12,935 nucleotides of DNA from JBAZOJ01 sp041648755. GTDB taxonomy: Bacteria; Planctomycetota; B143-G9. The position numbers were made by a program, and so were the translations under genes. The notes below the pieces were generated by a model. The model ran no database searches. It was given only the letters and a program-made list of their open reading frames with translations, and was not told the origin of the DNA. Of the stretch, positions 1-7,314 are shown piece by piece; position 1 is the stretch's first letter, and each line of letters starts with the position of its first letter. Location: contig JBAZOJ010000083.1 of assembly GCA_041648755.1 (NCBI GenBank), positions 1 through 12,935 on the forward strand. Reading direction: 5' to 3'.

Positions 1-1482
1 GATATCGGCGTCGAAAACGTTGTCCTTTGTGCCGCGGTCGAAGTGCGCGCTGAAGGTGGTCCACTTATCGCGGAAGATGCGTTCCGGCTTCAGCGAGACC
101 CAGCCTGTGGAGGGGTCGCCCTCGACCTTGTCGGGCGCCACGTCGAAGATGTATCCGGAATCGGGCCTGACAGAGCAAACGCGCGGCCCGGTCACGGAGA
201 ACACGCCCATCCCGCAGTCGAGCAGGTTCTGCCAGTCGTACTGGCTCTCAAAACCGATGGAGTCCTCGGCGGGAGGAGCCACGTTCACTATGACGCGGAA
301 ATCCTCGCGTCCGGCCTCGGCATTCGATGCATTGCCCACACGGGCGAAGGAAGAAATCTCGAATATCGGGTCGCTGTCATAGCACAGCGGCGCGGTGTAG
401 TCGGCCAGTTCGTACAGGTTGGGTGAGGGGTACGATATCTGGCGCAGCACGGCCGCGGCCTTGTCGGAACCGGGGGGGAAAGTCTGCAATACGATGCGCG
501 ACATCTCCAGCAGGCCCTCGATGCGCCCGCTCTGCCGCGCGTTCAGGATATTGCGCACAAACTGGTCAACGTCGGTAGTGTTAAGCGTGCTTCCAGAAAC
601 CAGCCCGACATTCATAAACAGGGCCTTGAGAACTTCGACCGACGCGGTGTTCACGTTGATCGGCCGGGGCACCTCGACGCTGATCAGGCAGGGGGAAGTG
701 TAGGGAAGCGCCCTGCTTGTGAGGAGGCGGAAGCTGCCTGAGCCTCCGCTAACCACGGAGAGTATCCGCGCGTAGGTGACGGTGTATGCGCCGGGAGTGC
801 CCGTCACAAGGCGTAGAACAAGGCCCGGCGCGATCCTGTCGGGGAGACCGGGCCACAGTATGATTGGATCGGTTCCCGTCTGGTCAACGGTGGCGGGGAT
901 TGGCGGGGTGAAATTGCCGCCGTAGGTGTCCGGGCCGCTCCAGACCGTCGTGAAACGGTCGAGAGTCTGAATGTCCTTTTCGGTGACTCCGAGGCCGCGG
1001 GCCTCGAACACCGTGCGCATCAGGCGATAGGTGCCGTCATTGCCGTTAAGACGGTAATCGGTCAGTTCCGGGATATTGCTGCCCAGCAGGTTGCGGCACA
1101 TCTGCGGGGTAAGTGTGTTCAGGTTGATAAGCGATTGCAGGTCCGTGGCGTTCGCGCCCCACGCGATGAGTTCGGCATCCGGCACACCGTTGGCGGTAAG
1201 GAACTCCGCAGGCGAGCCCGGGCCCGCAAAGGGAACCCGGAATTCCGAAACCAGGTCGCTCCGCCGTGTCAGGTCCTTGCTTCCAACTGCATTGTACAGC
1301 ACCGACACCGTGTGATTGAGCGCACCCGAAGACTCGACACCGGCCCGCGAGCCCTCCATCAGGGCAACGCCTTCTTCCTCGTGCGCCAGCATTGTAAATG
1401 CAAGAGGACCGGCGATGACGGCTACTCCAACAAGTATGAAGATGACCATCAAGAGGGCGACGCCGGATTTATGTGCCTTCAC
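1..1482 (-). CDS. gspK: GspK-like type II secretion minor pseudopilin (partial, runs off left edge)
   Basis: Reading is open for 494 codons from a GTG at 1482-1480 to base 1 with no stop, so the C-terminus is missing. The GTG start is supported by GAGG overlapping the upstream gene's TGA and by a prepilin-like N-terminus: short basic MKAHKSG, then a hydrophobic helix (about residues 8-31). Cleavage would fall after G7, giving VALLM. The +5 residue is M rather than the usual pilin glutamate; lack of that glutamate is known for GspK. Two INxNT motifs occur: INLNT at 119-123 and INVNTAS at 275-281. The second matches the NTA-type helical motif of GspK, which caps the pseudopilus tip in the periplasm. 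At 494+ residues it is much longer than proteobacterial GspK (about 320). It is last of the five minus-strand genes visible, 8 bases after the TPR gene. A PilX-type pilus protein is the main alternative. Confidence 0.75.
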   Translation of the reverse strand, partial: MKAHKSGVALLMVIFILVGVAVIAGPLAFTMLAHEEEGVALMEGSRAGVESSGALNHTVSVLYNAVGSKDLTRRSDLVSEFRVPFAGPGSPAEFLTANGVPDAELIAWGANATDLQSLINLNTLTPQMCRNLLGSNIPELTDYRLNGNDGTYRLMRTVFEARGLGVTEKDIQTLDRFTTVWSGPDTYGGNFTPPIPATVDQTGTDPIILWPGLPDRIAPGLVLRLVTGTPGAYTVTYARILSVVSGGSGSFRLLTSRALPYTSPCLISVEVPRPINVNTASVEVLKALFMNVGLVSGSTLNTTDVDQFVRNILNARQSGRIEGLLEMSRIVLQTFPPGSDKAAAVLRQISYPSPNLYELADYTAPLCYDSDPIFEISSFARVGNASNAEAGREDFRVIVNVAPPAEDSIGFESQYDWQNLLDCGMGVFSVTGPRVCSVRPDSGYIFDVAPDKVEGDPSTGWVSLKPERIFRDKWTTFSAHFDRGTKDNVFDADI

Positions 1483-1490
1483 TTTGCACC

Positions 1491-2978
1491 TCAGTTATTC
1501 GGTTTGACATCCGCTCCGCGGTAGATCTTCTCAAGCTCCAAGAGTCGCTTGATCTGGTCGCGGATATACGCGTTGTTGGGATCGTATTCCCCGGCCTTCT
1601 TGTACAGCTTGATCGCCTCGTCGAGGATACCCGTCGAGGCTGCAATGAACCCGAGGCAGGACAGCGCATAGGCATCCTTCTCGTCACGCTGCAGGATGGC
1701 TTCAAAGATGCGGCGGGACTCACCCCAGCGGCTCAGCTTGAAGTAACAGAATCCAAGATTGCGCAGCATTTCGGGATCCTTGGGATTCACAGCAAGGGCC
1801 TTCTCGAAGTTGCCGATGGCTTCCTCGTAGTTACCCTTCATTACCTGTGCTTTGCCGAGCAGGAACAGGGCGGGGAAGTACTCTTTGCCCGCGTTGACGG
1901 AGTCGCGCAGGTTGTCCATTGCCTTGTCGAGAAGTTCCTTGACCTTGTTCAGCCGGTCGGCTTCCGGGATATTCTTGTCGGCCTGGACCTTGGCGATGCG
2001 GCGCATGTTGATGACGCCCAGCAGGTAGCTGGCGTAGAACAGATTGCGCCGGTCGCGGATCAGTTCCACGAGGACGGGCTCGGCCTCATCCTCGCGTCCG
2101 CTATCGACCAGGAAGTAGGCTTTGGCCATAATCAGCTCATTGAAGGCCTCGAACTTCTCGGCGACCTTCATTGACTTTTCGAACTCGATATTGTTCTTCG
2201 TCAGCAGTTGCAGGATGGCGCCGTTGGTCAGGAGGCCATCGCCAAGGGGATCAACTTCCGCGCCCTTCTTCAGGTCTTCCTGCGCCTTGTCGAACGCGCC
2301 AAGCTGAATGTCTATCGCCGCCCTGAGCACATAGTAAAACACAGGAAGATCCGGCATCGTGGCGATTTCGTCCATCTTCGTCACAGCTTCGGCGAACTTG
2401 CCCTGGTAGTACGCGAACACCGCCCAGCCAAGCTTGGCATAGGGCGAAGTGGGGAAGCGTTCCTGCAGCAGCGTAAACGCCTTCGTCGGGCCACTTTCCT
2501 CGCCCCGCAGAGCCGTACAGACTCCGAAGAAGAAGAGGGGCTCGGGGTAAACGCGGTTGATCTGCGAAGCCTTCTCGTAAACCCGTGCAGCCTTGCTGTA
2601 GTCCTGCTTGCGGAAATACAGGAACCCAAGCATCGTCTCGATCTTGTATGACACAATGTCAAGATCGTGCGCCGCTTCGAGAACATCGATGGCCTCGTTG
2701 AAGCGCCCCTGGCGGATCAGGAAGTCGCCGTAAGTTTCGTACAGCTTGTAGTTGCGCGGCTTCTTCTCGTACATCTTGATGTAGACAGCCTCGGCAAGGT
2801 CAAGACGCCCATACGTAATGTACTTCAGCGCCAGCGCGATGCCGGCTTCCACATCGCTTGAGTTGAAAGCCGCCATATCGCGCGCGAACTCGCCATCGGG
2901 ATTAGCCTCAGCCCGGCAGGCGGGAAGGAAGGTTACGCTGATCAGCAGCGATGCAATCAGGATTGCCGCGAGCCTCAT
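1491..2978 (-). CDS. Exported TPR-repeat protein, possible lipoprotein
   Basis: 495 residues. The N-terminus MRLAAILIASLLISVTF has a single arginine and a hydrophobic core, followed by LPAC with C21. This could be a lipobox, although proline at -2 is unusual; signal peptidase I cleavage near CRA/EA is the alternative. The rest is helical with tetratricopeptide units, clearest at about 78-110, 113-145, 365-398, 403-433 and 437-466 (for example GNYEEAIGNFEKALAVNP at 382-399). A middle section (about 210-360) is more degenerate. The ATG overlaps the previous gene's stop as ATGA, with GGAG 9 bases upstream, so translation is coupled. TPR lipoproteins such as PilF/PilW help secretin or pilus assembly in type IV pilus systems, and the position between PilO-like and GspK-like genes fits a related role. 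That role is inferred: TPR folds are general protein-interaction scaffolds and this protein is longer than PilF. Confidence 0.85.
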   Translation of the reverse strand: MRLAAILIASLLISVTFLPACRAEANPDGEFARDMAAFNSSDVEAGIALALKYITYGRLDLAEAVYIKMYEKKPRNYKLYETYGDFLIRQGRFNEAIDVLEAAHDLDIVSYKIETMLGFLYFRKQDYSKAARVYEKASQINRVYPEPLFFFGVCTALRGEESGPTKAFTLLQERFPTSPYAKLGWAVFAYYQGKFAEAVTKMDEIATMPDLPVFYYVLRAAIDIQLGAFDKAQEDLKKGAEVDPLGDGLLTNGAILQLLTKNNIEFEKSMKVAEKFEAFNELIMAKAYFLVDSGREDEAEPVLVELIRDRRNLFYASYLLGVINMRRIAKVQADKNIPEADRLNKVKELLDKAMDNLRDSVNAGKEYFPALFLLGKAQVMKGNYEEAIGNFEKALAVNPKDPEMLRNLGFCYFKLSRWGESRRIFEAILQRDEKDAYALSCLGFIAASTGILDEAIKLYKKAGEYDPNNAYIRDQIKRLLELEKIYRGADVKPNN

Positions 2979-3355
2979 CTTTTCTTCTCCTTCGGTGTGA
3001 CAGTGCCCTTGGGGCCGGGTTGCGGGAATGGCGGAGGAGCGAAGAGAGGGACATCGCCGCCTGGGGCATCAGGAGCAGGCACGTCGATCTGAGGCGCTTC
3101 GAGGACGAAGAACGGAACCTTGCCCTTGGCGTCCCAGGTGAAAGCATCCTTGCCGTACAGGGAATTGTCGAATGCCTTGAATGAAGGCGCGTCGAGATCC
3201 GCAGCCTTGGCGAACAGCGGCTTCTCGGTGATCTGCCCGTCAACGGAGGCAGTCATTCTGCTGAACGCGCCCATCAGAAGCGCTACGACGCCGAGAAGGA
3301 AAAGGCAGCGTTCGGCGTTCAGCCAACCTTTCTGAAAACCAAGAAGATTATCCAT
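2975..3355 (-). CDS. Small single-pass membrane protein with proline-rich tail, unknown
   Basis: 126 residues from the ATG at 3355-3353. This start is chosen because AGGAG sits 5 bases upstream, overlapping the TAG of the PilO-like gene; a longer in-frame reading back to 3748 lies almost wholly inside that gene and lacks this support. Residues 1-16 look cytoplasmic, 17-34 form one transmembrane helix (LFLLGVVALLMGAF core), and 35-126 would be periplasmic. The segment 87-118 is rich in proline (PAPDAPGG, FAPPPFPQPGP) and the end is basic (PKEKKR). I do not recognise the family. Its place after PilMN and PilO is where PilP in pilus operons, or GspC functionally in secretion systems, would be expected, and the topology (short cytoplasmic end, one helix, periplasmic linker) would suit such a connector. 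It shows no PilP-type beta domain, PDZ domain or lipobox. It ends in a 4-base ATGA overlap with the TPR gene. Confidence 0.75.
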   Translation of the reverse strand: MDNLLGFQKGWLNAERCLFLLGVVALLMGAFSRMTASVDGQITEKPLFAKAADLDAPSFKAFDNSLYGKDAFTWDAKGKVPFFVLEAPQIDVPAPDAPGGDVPLFAPPPFPQPGPKGTVTPKEKKR

Positions 3356-3363
3356 CGTCTCTC

Positions 3364-4296
3364 CTATATTATCGCCGTGGGGGCGACCGATGTCGGTGAG
3401 GGTTTCGGAGGGGCGGGTGTCGGAGCGACCGAGGGCGGAGGCGCGGGGCTGCCGGGCGCCGGTGAGACCGGAGGAGCGCCCGATGGCAGCGGCTCGGTGG
3501 ATGGTTGCGGCGTGGTGGAAGGCTCGGGGGTCGGGGTTGGGACCAGGCTCTCGGGTTCTTCCAGCGTGACGGAGATGACTGAAACCCGCAGGTCGCAGCC
3601 GAGGGAGTATCCGCTGCGCGAAGGATGCAGCGACACGTTCTCGATCCGCATATACTGGCCGGGCAGCGAAAGGCTGCGCAGGGCGGCGACCAGTGTCGGG
3701 ATGCGACCCTCGAAGGAAACTGTGACGAATTTCTTGTACATCGAGCACTTGGCGGCCTCGCTCTTTATCGTCGAGTCGCCATTGTGCGTCAGCTTGAGGA
3801 CATTATCCACGTTGGCTTCGCCGAGGATCTCGAGCAGTCTGCGGCACACCGCAAGCCGGATGTAGTAGTCCTGAAGCAGAGCCGGGTCGCCGGACGGCTG
3901 CTGGGGAAGCCCCATAAGCGGGTCGAATGGGAATCCCGGATACTTCTCTCTGACCTCACCAACGACTTTGTTGCGGTCAACGGGGAAGTCGAGGGCGGTC
4001 TTGCTGTTCTTGACCACCTCGTATTCGGGCGGTGTGGCGAAAGTGATAAAGGAAACAAGGTTCTTGACGGCATCTTCGGTCAGGGCCTGCTTCGAATCGT
4101 AGAGATCGGTAATCTGCTCGAGCACCATTCCGTTCTCACCGGCGATCCGCTTCAGTTCCGCCTCGGTCGAGTCAACCTTCTTCATATCCGTGGATACGGA
4201 GTTGAGCTTCGGCCCGATCAGAACGAAGTACAGCAGCACGGACAAAGCTGTCGCGGCGAGGAAGGAGATGAGGATGGGTTTACTTTGCGATTTCAT
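3364..4296 (-). CDS. pilO: PilO/GspM-like inner-membrane assembly protein with proline-rich C-terminal tail
   Basis: 310 residues. A short basic N-terminus (MKSQSKP) leads into one transmembrane helix (about 9-27), then a probable coiled coil (about 33-66) and a periplasmic alpha/beta region (about 85-247) ending in alternating strands (FVTVSFEGRIP, MRIENVSL, LRVSVISVTLEE). This is the PilO/GspM layout: helix, coiled coil, ferredoxin-like fold. PilO dimerises with PilN in the periplasm and links the cytoplasmic PilM to the outer-membrane complex. From about 248 to the end there is a 63-residue tail of P, T, S, E and A that ordinary PilO proteins do not have. The gene overlaps the end of the PilMN gene by 17 bases; GGGGAG lies 10-12 bases upstream of its ATG. 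Assignment rests on architecture and gene order rather than a signature motif. Confidence 0.75.
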   Translation of the reverse strand: MKSQSKPILISFLAATALSVLLYFVLIGPKLNSVSTDMKKVDSTEAELKRIAGENGMVLEQITDLYDSKQALTEDAVKNLVSFITFATPPEYEVVKNSKTALDFPVDRNKVVGEVREKYPGFPFDPLMGLPQQPSGDPALLQDYYIRLAVCRRLLEILGEANVDNVLKLTHNGDSTIKSEAAKCSMYKKFVTVSFEGRIPTLVAALRSLSLPGQYMRIENVSLHPSRSGYSLGCDLRVSVISVTLEEPESLVPTPTPEPSTTPQPSTEPLPSGAPPVSPAPGSPAPPPSVAPTPAPPKPSPTSVAPTAII

Positions 4297-6076
4297 TATA
4301 TTTCATCTCCCCATTCTCAGACACGTAGAAGTAAAGCAGGAACTTGTAGCTGCCGATGTCGGGCGCCAGTGCGCCTTTGGTCTTGCGCACAACGCGGCCG
4401 GCCTCCTGTGCGTCAACCACATAGTTGAAAACAAAGGGCAGGTCGCGAACGCGGTCGGCGAGCAACCTGACGAGATCCGGCTGCTGGAGTTCGCTGATAT
4501 CCTTGCTGACAAACCCGCGCACGGTAAAGCGCCACTGGGGTGCGGGCCGAACCGTGGCGACGGCCGCCGCGTCGGTGAAAGACTCAAACGTAATGTCGGA
4601 GATCACCATCGAATCGGGCGTCAGGTCCTGCAGCGCGGTGATGAAACGCACCACGACCGGGTCGTAGAACGTCTCCTTTGCGATGAAACTGAACCGTGAC
4701 CTGTTGAGGTTGATCCTGTCCAGCGACACGGCCAGATCAGTTGCTTTTCCCCTGGCGAGGGTCAGCGATTTGTTGGCCGAGACAGCCAGCGCTCCGGCCT
4801 GGTTGGCTTCATACGCCGTTCCCCACGCCCAGAACAGGACTCCGGCCACGGCGAGAACCGCGCCAGCATAGGCGAAGATTTCGGTATCCCAGAACCGCGC
4901 CTTGGCCTTGATTATCGGCGGGATGAGGTTGATGACTGTGCCCTGCCTGAGCGAACTGCAGTAGGCAAGAGCAAGAGCGGTGGAAAACTCGGTTGGGACA
5001 TCACGCTTGTCCAGCGGGACAATGGACGCCTCGAAGAAGGACAGGACATCCCAGTACTGGGCGGGAACCTTGAACGCGGTCGAGATGTACTCGATCAGAC
5101 CCGGGAGCTTGGCGCCTGCGCCGCTCAGCAGGATCCGATCCACTTTCAGGTTCTTCATCTTAGTCTGAACCATCGCATAACGGATGGCGGAGTCGCTTGC
5201 GAGGCGCAGTTGCTCGGCAGCCGAGGCCAACGCGCGGCTCAGGTTTGTCATATAGTGGACATCGTTACGGAACTTGATGCCTTCAGACGCAATCAACTCG
5301 TCGAATCCCTCGCGGAATTCGGAGACGCGGGTAGGCCGCTTGCCGTCAACAACTATGCTGCCTTCGGCAAGCTTGATTTCCTCGGCGACCTCGGGAATGA
5401 CGGAGAAAGACCGTGCAACGGACTCCGTGAATGCCTTGCCGCCCACCTGAGCGGACCGGGCGAGAAGCAGGCTCGGTCCCTGCGTGATGATGATCTCGGA
5501 GCTTTCCGCCCCGACATCGATCAGCATAACGGTTTCGCTCTCGAGCACCGAGCCGCTGTCGGCAAGAAGGCGATGCAGCGCGAGGCTCTTGGGGATAATC
5601 CCCGTCAGAGTAAGTCCTGCAGCACCGATAAGCCGCGCGTCCTCGTCCAGGTCGGACTGGCGGGCCGTGCCCACCAATGCCGTGCCGGTCGGTGTATTCG
5701 CACGGGGGAGGGTGAGCATCTGGAAATCGGTCAGCGTCTGCTCTGAGATGGTCTTGGTTGATTCCGCCTGCTCGTATTCGAGCAGTTTGCGGATCTGAGC
5801 ATCGCCGACAGGCGGGACCTCGATGTATCTAAAAATCACTTCCTTGCCGCCAAGACCGAGCACCGTCTTACGTGTGCCGATCCTCGCGCTGGTGTGAATT
5901 CGTTTGATAATCGCGGAGATGCCTGAGGTGTTAAACTCGTTCCCGCGCCGAACACCGAGGTTGCCGAGCTTCTCGGACTGTAGAGTCTCGATAATGAAGC
6001 GCTTGCCGTCCCGACGGATGGCGGCTATCTTGAGATTCGCGTTCCCTATGTCCATGCCAGTGAATGTCGAGGCCAT
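4280..6076 (-). CDS. pilM-pilN: Fused PilM-PilN (GspL-like) assembly platform protein
   Basis: 598 residues. Residues 1-375 are an actin-like PilM/FtsA-type domain: phosphate-1 motif GMDIGNANLKIA (7-18), an SHS2-like insert with FRYIEVPPV (82-90) and LLEYEQAE (98-105), phosphate-2 motif VMLIDVGAESSEIII (183-197), AEEIK (231-235), and adenosine motif LLSGAGAKLPGL (316-327). VINLIPP (381-387) then matches the PilN N-terminal motif (INLLP) that docks into PilM. A transmembrane helix follows (about 400-420), then a coiled-coil linker and a PilN-like periplasmic domain (about 470-590; ALQDLTPDSMVISDITF). Known PilM and PilN are separate proteins; GspL combines both roles in one chain but is shorter (about 400 residues). 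The ATG at 6076 has GGGAGG 4 bases upstream and a promoter just ahead, so this is the first gene of the operon. The PilM half is certain; the PilN half is strongly supported. Confidence 0.9.
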   Translation of the reverse strand: MASTFTGMDIGNANLKIAAIRRDGKRFIIETLQSEKLGNLGVRRGNEFNTSGISAIIKRIHTSARIGTRKTVLGLGGKEVIFRYIEVPPVGDAQIRKLLEYEQAESTKTISEQTLTDFQMLTLPRANTPTGTALVGTARQSDLDEDARLIGAAGLTLTGIIPKSLALHRLLADSGSVLESETVMLIDVGAESSEIIITQGPSLLLARSAQVGGKAFTESVARSFSVIPEVAEEIKLAEGSIVVDGKRPTRVSEFREGFDELIASEGIKFRNDVHYMTNLSRALASAAEQLRLASDSAIRYAMVQTKMKNLKVDRILLSGAGAKLPGLIEYISTAFKVPAQYWDVLSFFEASIVPLDKRDVPTEFSTALALAYCSSLRQGTVINLIPPIIKAKARFWDTEIFAYAGAVLAVAGVLFWAWGTAYEANQAGALAVSANKSLTLARGKATDLAVSLDRINLNRSRFSFIAKETFYDPVVVRFITALQDLTPDSMVISDITFESFTDAAAVATVRPAPQWRFTVRGFVSKDISELQQPDLVRLLADRVRDLPFVFNYVVDAQEAGRVVRKTKGALAPDIGSYKFLLYFYVSENGEMKYNEIAK

Positions 6077-6102
6077 TTTCCTCCCTGCTTTGGAGCAGTG
6101 CT

Positions 6103-6131
6103 ATTATAGCGCCTCCGGTCGTACTTCAAGT
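6103..6131 (-). promoter_or_regulatory. Sigma70-like promoter of the pilMN operon
   Basis: Read on the minus strand there is a perfect TATAAT (6108-6103). Upstream of it is a weak -35: either TTGAAG at 6129-6124 with a 15-base spacer, or ACTTGA at 6131-6126 with 17. The -10 lies inside an inverted repeat, GCTAT-A-ATAGC. A transcript would start near 6096, leaving a leader of about 20 bases that carries the GGGAGG ribosome site. A second, weaker candidate lies upstream (TTGACG at 6159-6154 with TATTAC at 6135-6130). This is sequence resemblance only. Confidence 0.55.
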
Positions 6132-6161
6132 AATAGCAAACCTCGTTCCACTTCGTCAAGT
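6123..6161. promoter_or_regulatory. Pair of ACTT-n-AAGT inverted repeats, possible operator
   Basis: ACTT-C-AAGT occurs at 6123-6131 and ACTT-CGTC-AAGT at 6150-6161, both followed by TAA on the plus strand. On the minus strand they read TTACTTGAAGT and TTACTTGACGAAGT, with matching edges 30 bases apart, close to three helical turns. The nearer copy overlaps the -35 region of the pilMN promoter, which is where a repressor or activator could act. The half-sites are only 4 bases, so chance is a real possibility. Confidence 0.3.
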
Positions 6162-6272
6162 AAGGTCTGACAGGGCTTTCAGGCCGCCCGGCGAATGCGC
6201 GGTGTCGGAAAACTGCACAGCATTGGCCATTCCACGGCCATTCCGCCGACAGTTGCGGACAAGGCGAGACGA

Positions 6273-6300
6273 TTGCCCATAGCGCAAATGTCCTTATAAT
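6273..6300 (+). promoter_or_regulatory. Sigma70-like promoter of the sugar gene pair
   Basis: TTGCCC at 6273-6278, a 16-base spacer, then a perfect TATAAT at 6295-6300. The start of transcription would be near 6307, and the AAGGAG ribosome site of the dehydrogenase gene is at 6311-6316, so the leader is very short. The promoter points away from the pilMN promoter about 160 bases to the left, so the region between them controls two divergent units. Confidence 0.6.
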
Positions 6301-6321
6301 CTGCAAAAACAAGGAGCCCCG

Positions 6322-7302
6322 ATGTCTCAGATCCGCATGGGAGTGATAGGTCTCGGCTACTGGGGACCGGTACTTGCAAAGAACTGCGTTACGCACCCTA
6401 AAACCCGCCTCACTGCCATTGCCGACCTCAACCAGGCAAGGCTCGATAACGCCAAGCCGCAGTTCAAGGACGCGCTTCTCTTCACAAACTACCGCGATAT
6501 GCTGCCTCACGTTGACGCAGTAGCAATTGCCACGCCGGTGCATACGCACTTCGATATCGGCATGGAATGCATCCGCGCGGGAAAGCACCTTTTAATCGAA
6601 AAGGCTATGACAAGAACCTCCGACGAGGGCAGGGCCCTTCTGGCCGAGGCTGAAAAACACAAGGTCTTGATCGCGGTTGACCACCTGCTCCTGTTCCAGG
6701 GAATGCTGCGCAAGGTCAAGCAGGTTGTTGACTCAGGCGAACTGGGAGAAATCCTGTACTACTACAGCGTCCGCGCCAACCTTGGCCTGTTCCAGCAGGA
6801 TGTTGACGTGATCTGGGACCTTGGCCCTCACGAACTCAGCCAGATGATCTACCTCCTGGGCGAGCCCAAGAAGATATTGCAGCCCGCGGGCTCGGCGCAC
6901 TTCCCCGTCGGCCTGATTGACGATGTGTTCATTCACGCATCCTACGGGGGCAGCCTGGTCGCGACGGCATACATTTCGTGGCTGTCACCGTTCAAGAGCC
7001 GCTCCACCGTTATCGGCGGCACCAAGAAGATGCTGGCCTTCAGCGACCTTTGGGCCGGCGAGGAAATCAAGATCTACGACCGCAATGTGCAGGCCTCTTT
7101 TGAGAACGGCGTTCACAGCTACAAGTACGCGCGTGGCGGCATTGTCATCCCCGCCGTGCCGGTGGTCGAGCCGCTGAAACTCGAGATCGATGAATTCGCC
7201 TCAGCCATCATGGAAGGCGGAAAGCTGACCAGCGACGGCAAGTTGGGCCTGGATATCGTTGAAATGCTCGAACAGTGCAGGGAATCCCTGGCAAAGAAGT
7301 AA
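6322..7302 (+). CDS. Gfo/Idh/MocA-family NAD(P)-dependent sugar dehydrogenase
   Basis: 326 residues, the usual length for the family. Residues 1-120 form a Rossmann fold: GVIGLGYWGP (7-16) is the dinucleotide-binding glycine motif, with IADLN (33-37) ending the second strand and VAIATPVHTHF (67-77) typical of the family. The conserved EKP site appears as EKAMT (93-97), keeping the lysine at 94 but with alanine for proline. DLGPH (166-170) corresponds to the catalytic D-x-x-x-H region. The GLGYWG form is common in enzymes acting on nucleotide-linked sugars, such as WlbA/WbpB, which oxidise C3 of UDP-N-acetylglucosaminuronate. AAGGAG lies 5 bases before the ATG. The aminotransferase begins 12 bases downstream, so the likely role is making the keto-sugar that enzyme aminates. 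The exact substrate cannot be read from sequence. Confidence 0.95.
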   Translation: MSQIRMGVIGLGYWGPVLAKNCVTHPKTRLTAIADLNQARLDNAKPQFKDALLFTNYRDMLPHVDAVAIATPVHTHFDIGMECIRAGKHLLIEKAMTRTSDEGRALLAEAEKHKVLIAVDHLLLFQGMLRKVKQVVDSGELGEILYYYSVRANLGLFQQDVDVIWDLGPHELSQMIYLLGEPKKILQPAGSAHFPVGLIDDVFIHASYGGSLVATAYISWLSPFKSRSTVIGGTKKMLAFSDLWAGEEIKIYDRNVQASFENGVHSYKYARGGIVIPAVPVVEPLKLEIDEFASAIMEGGKLTSDGKLGLDIVEMLEQCRESLAKK

Positions 7303-7314
7303 GGAGACAGAGCG

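Noticed and set aside
1473..2174. Plus-strand open reading of 233 codons
   Set aside because: Antisense shadow of the TPR gene, a product of GC-rich codon usage. No ribosome site or domain seen.
2975..3748. Longer 257-residue version of the small membrane protein
   Set aside because: The extra N-terminal part lies almost wholly inside the PilO-like gene and looks like out-of-frame sequence. The ATG at 3355 has an AGGAG site and is followed at once by a sensible membrane protein.
3377..3865. Plus-strand glycine-rich open reading of 162 codons
   Set aside because: It is the reverse reading of the proline-rich tail and nearby PilO-like sequence; the glycine runs come from complementing proline codons.
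6203..6251. TGTCGG and CCGACA inverted repeat in the divergent promoter region
   Set aside because: The 6-base arms are separated by 37 bases, and such a match is expected by chance in a 245-base GC-rich region.
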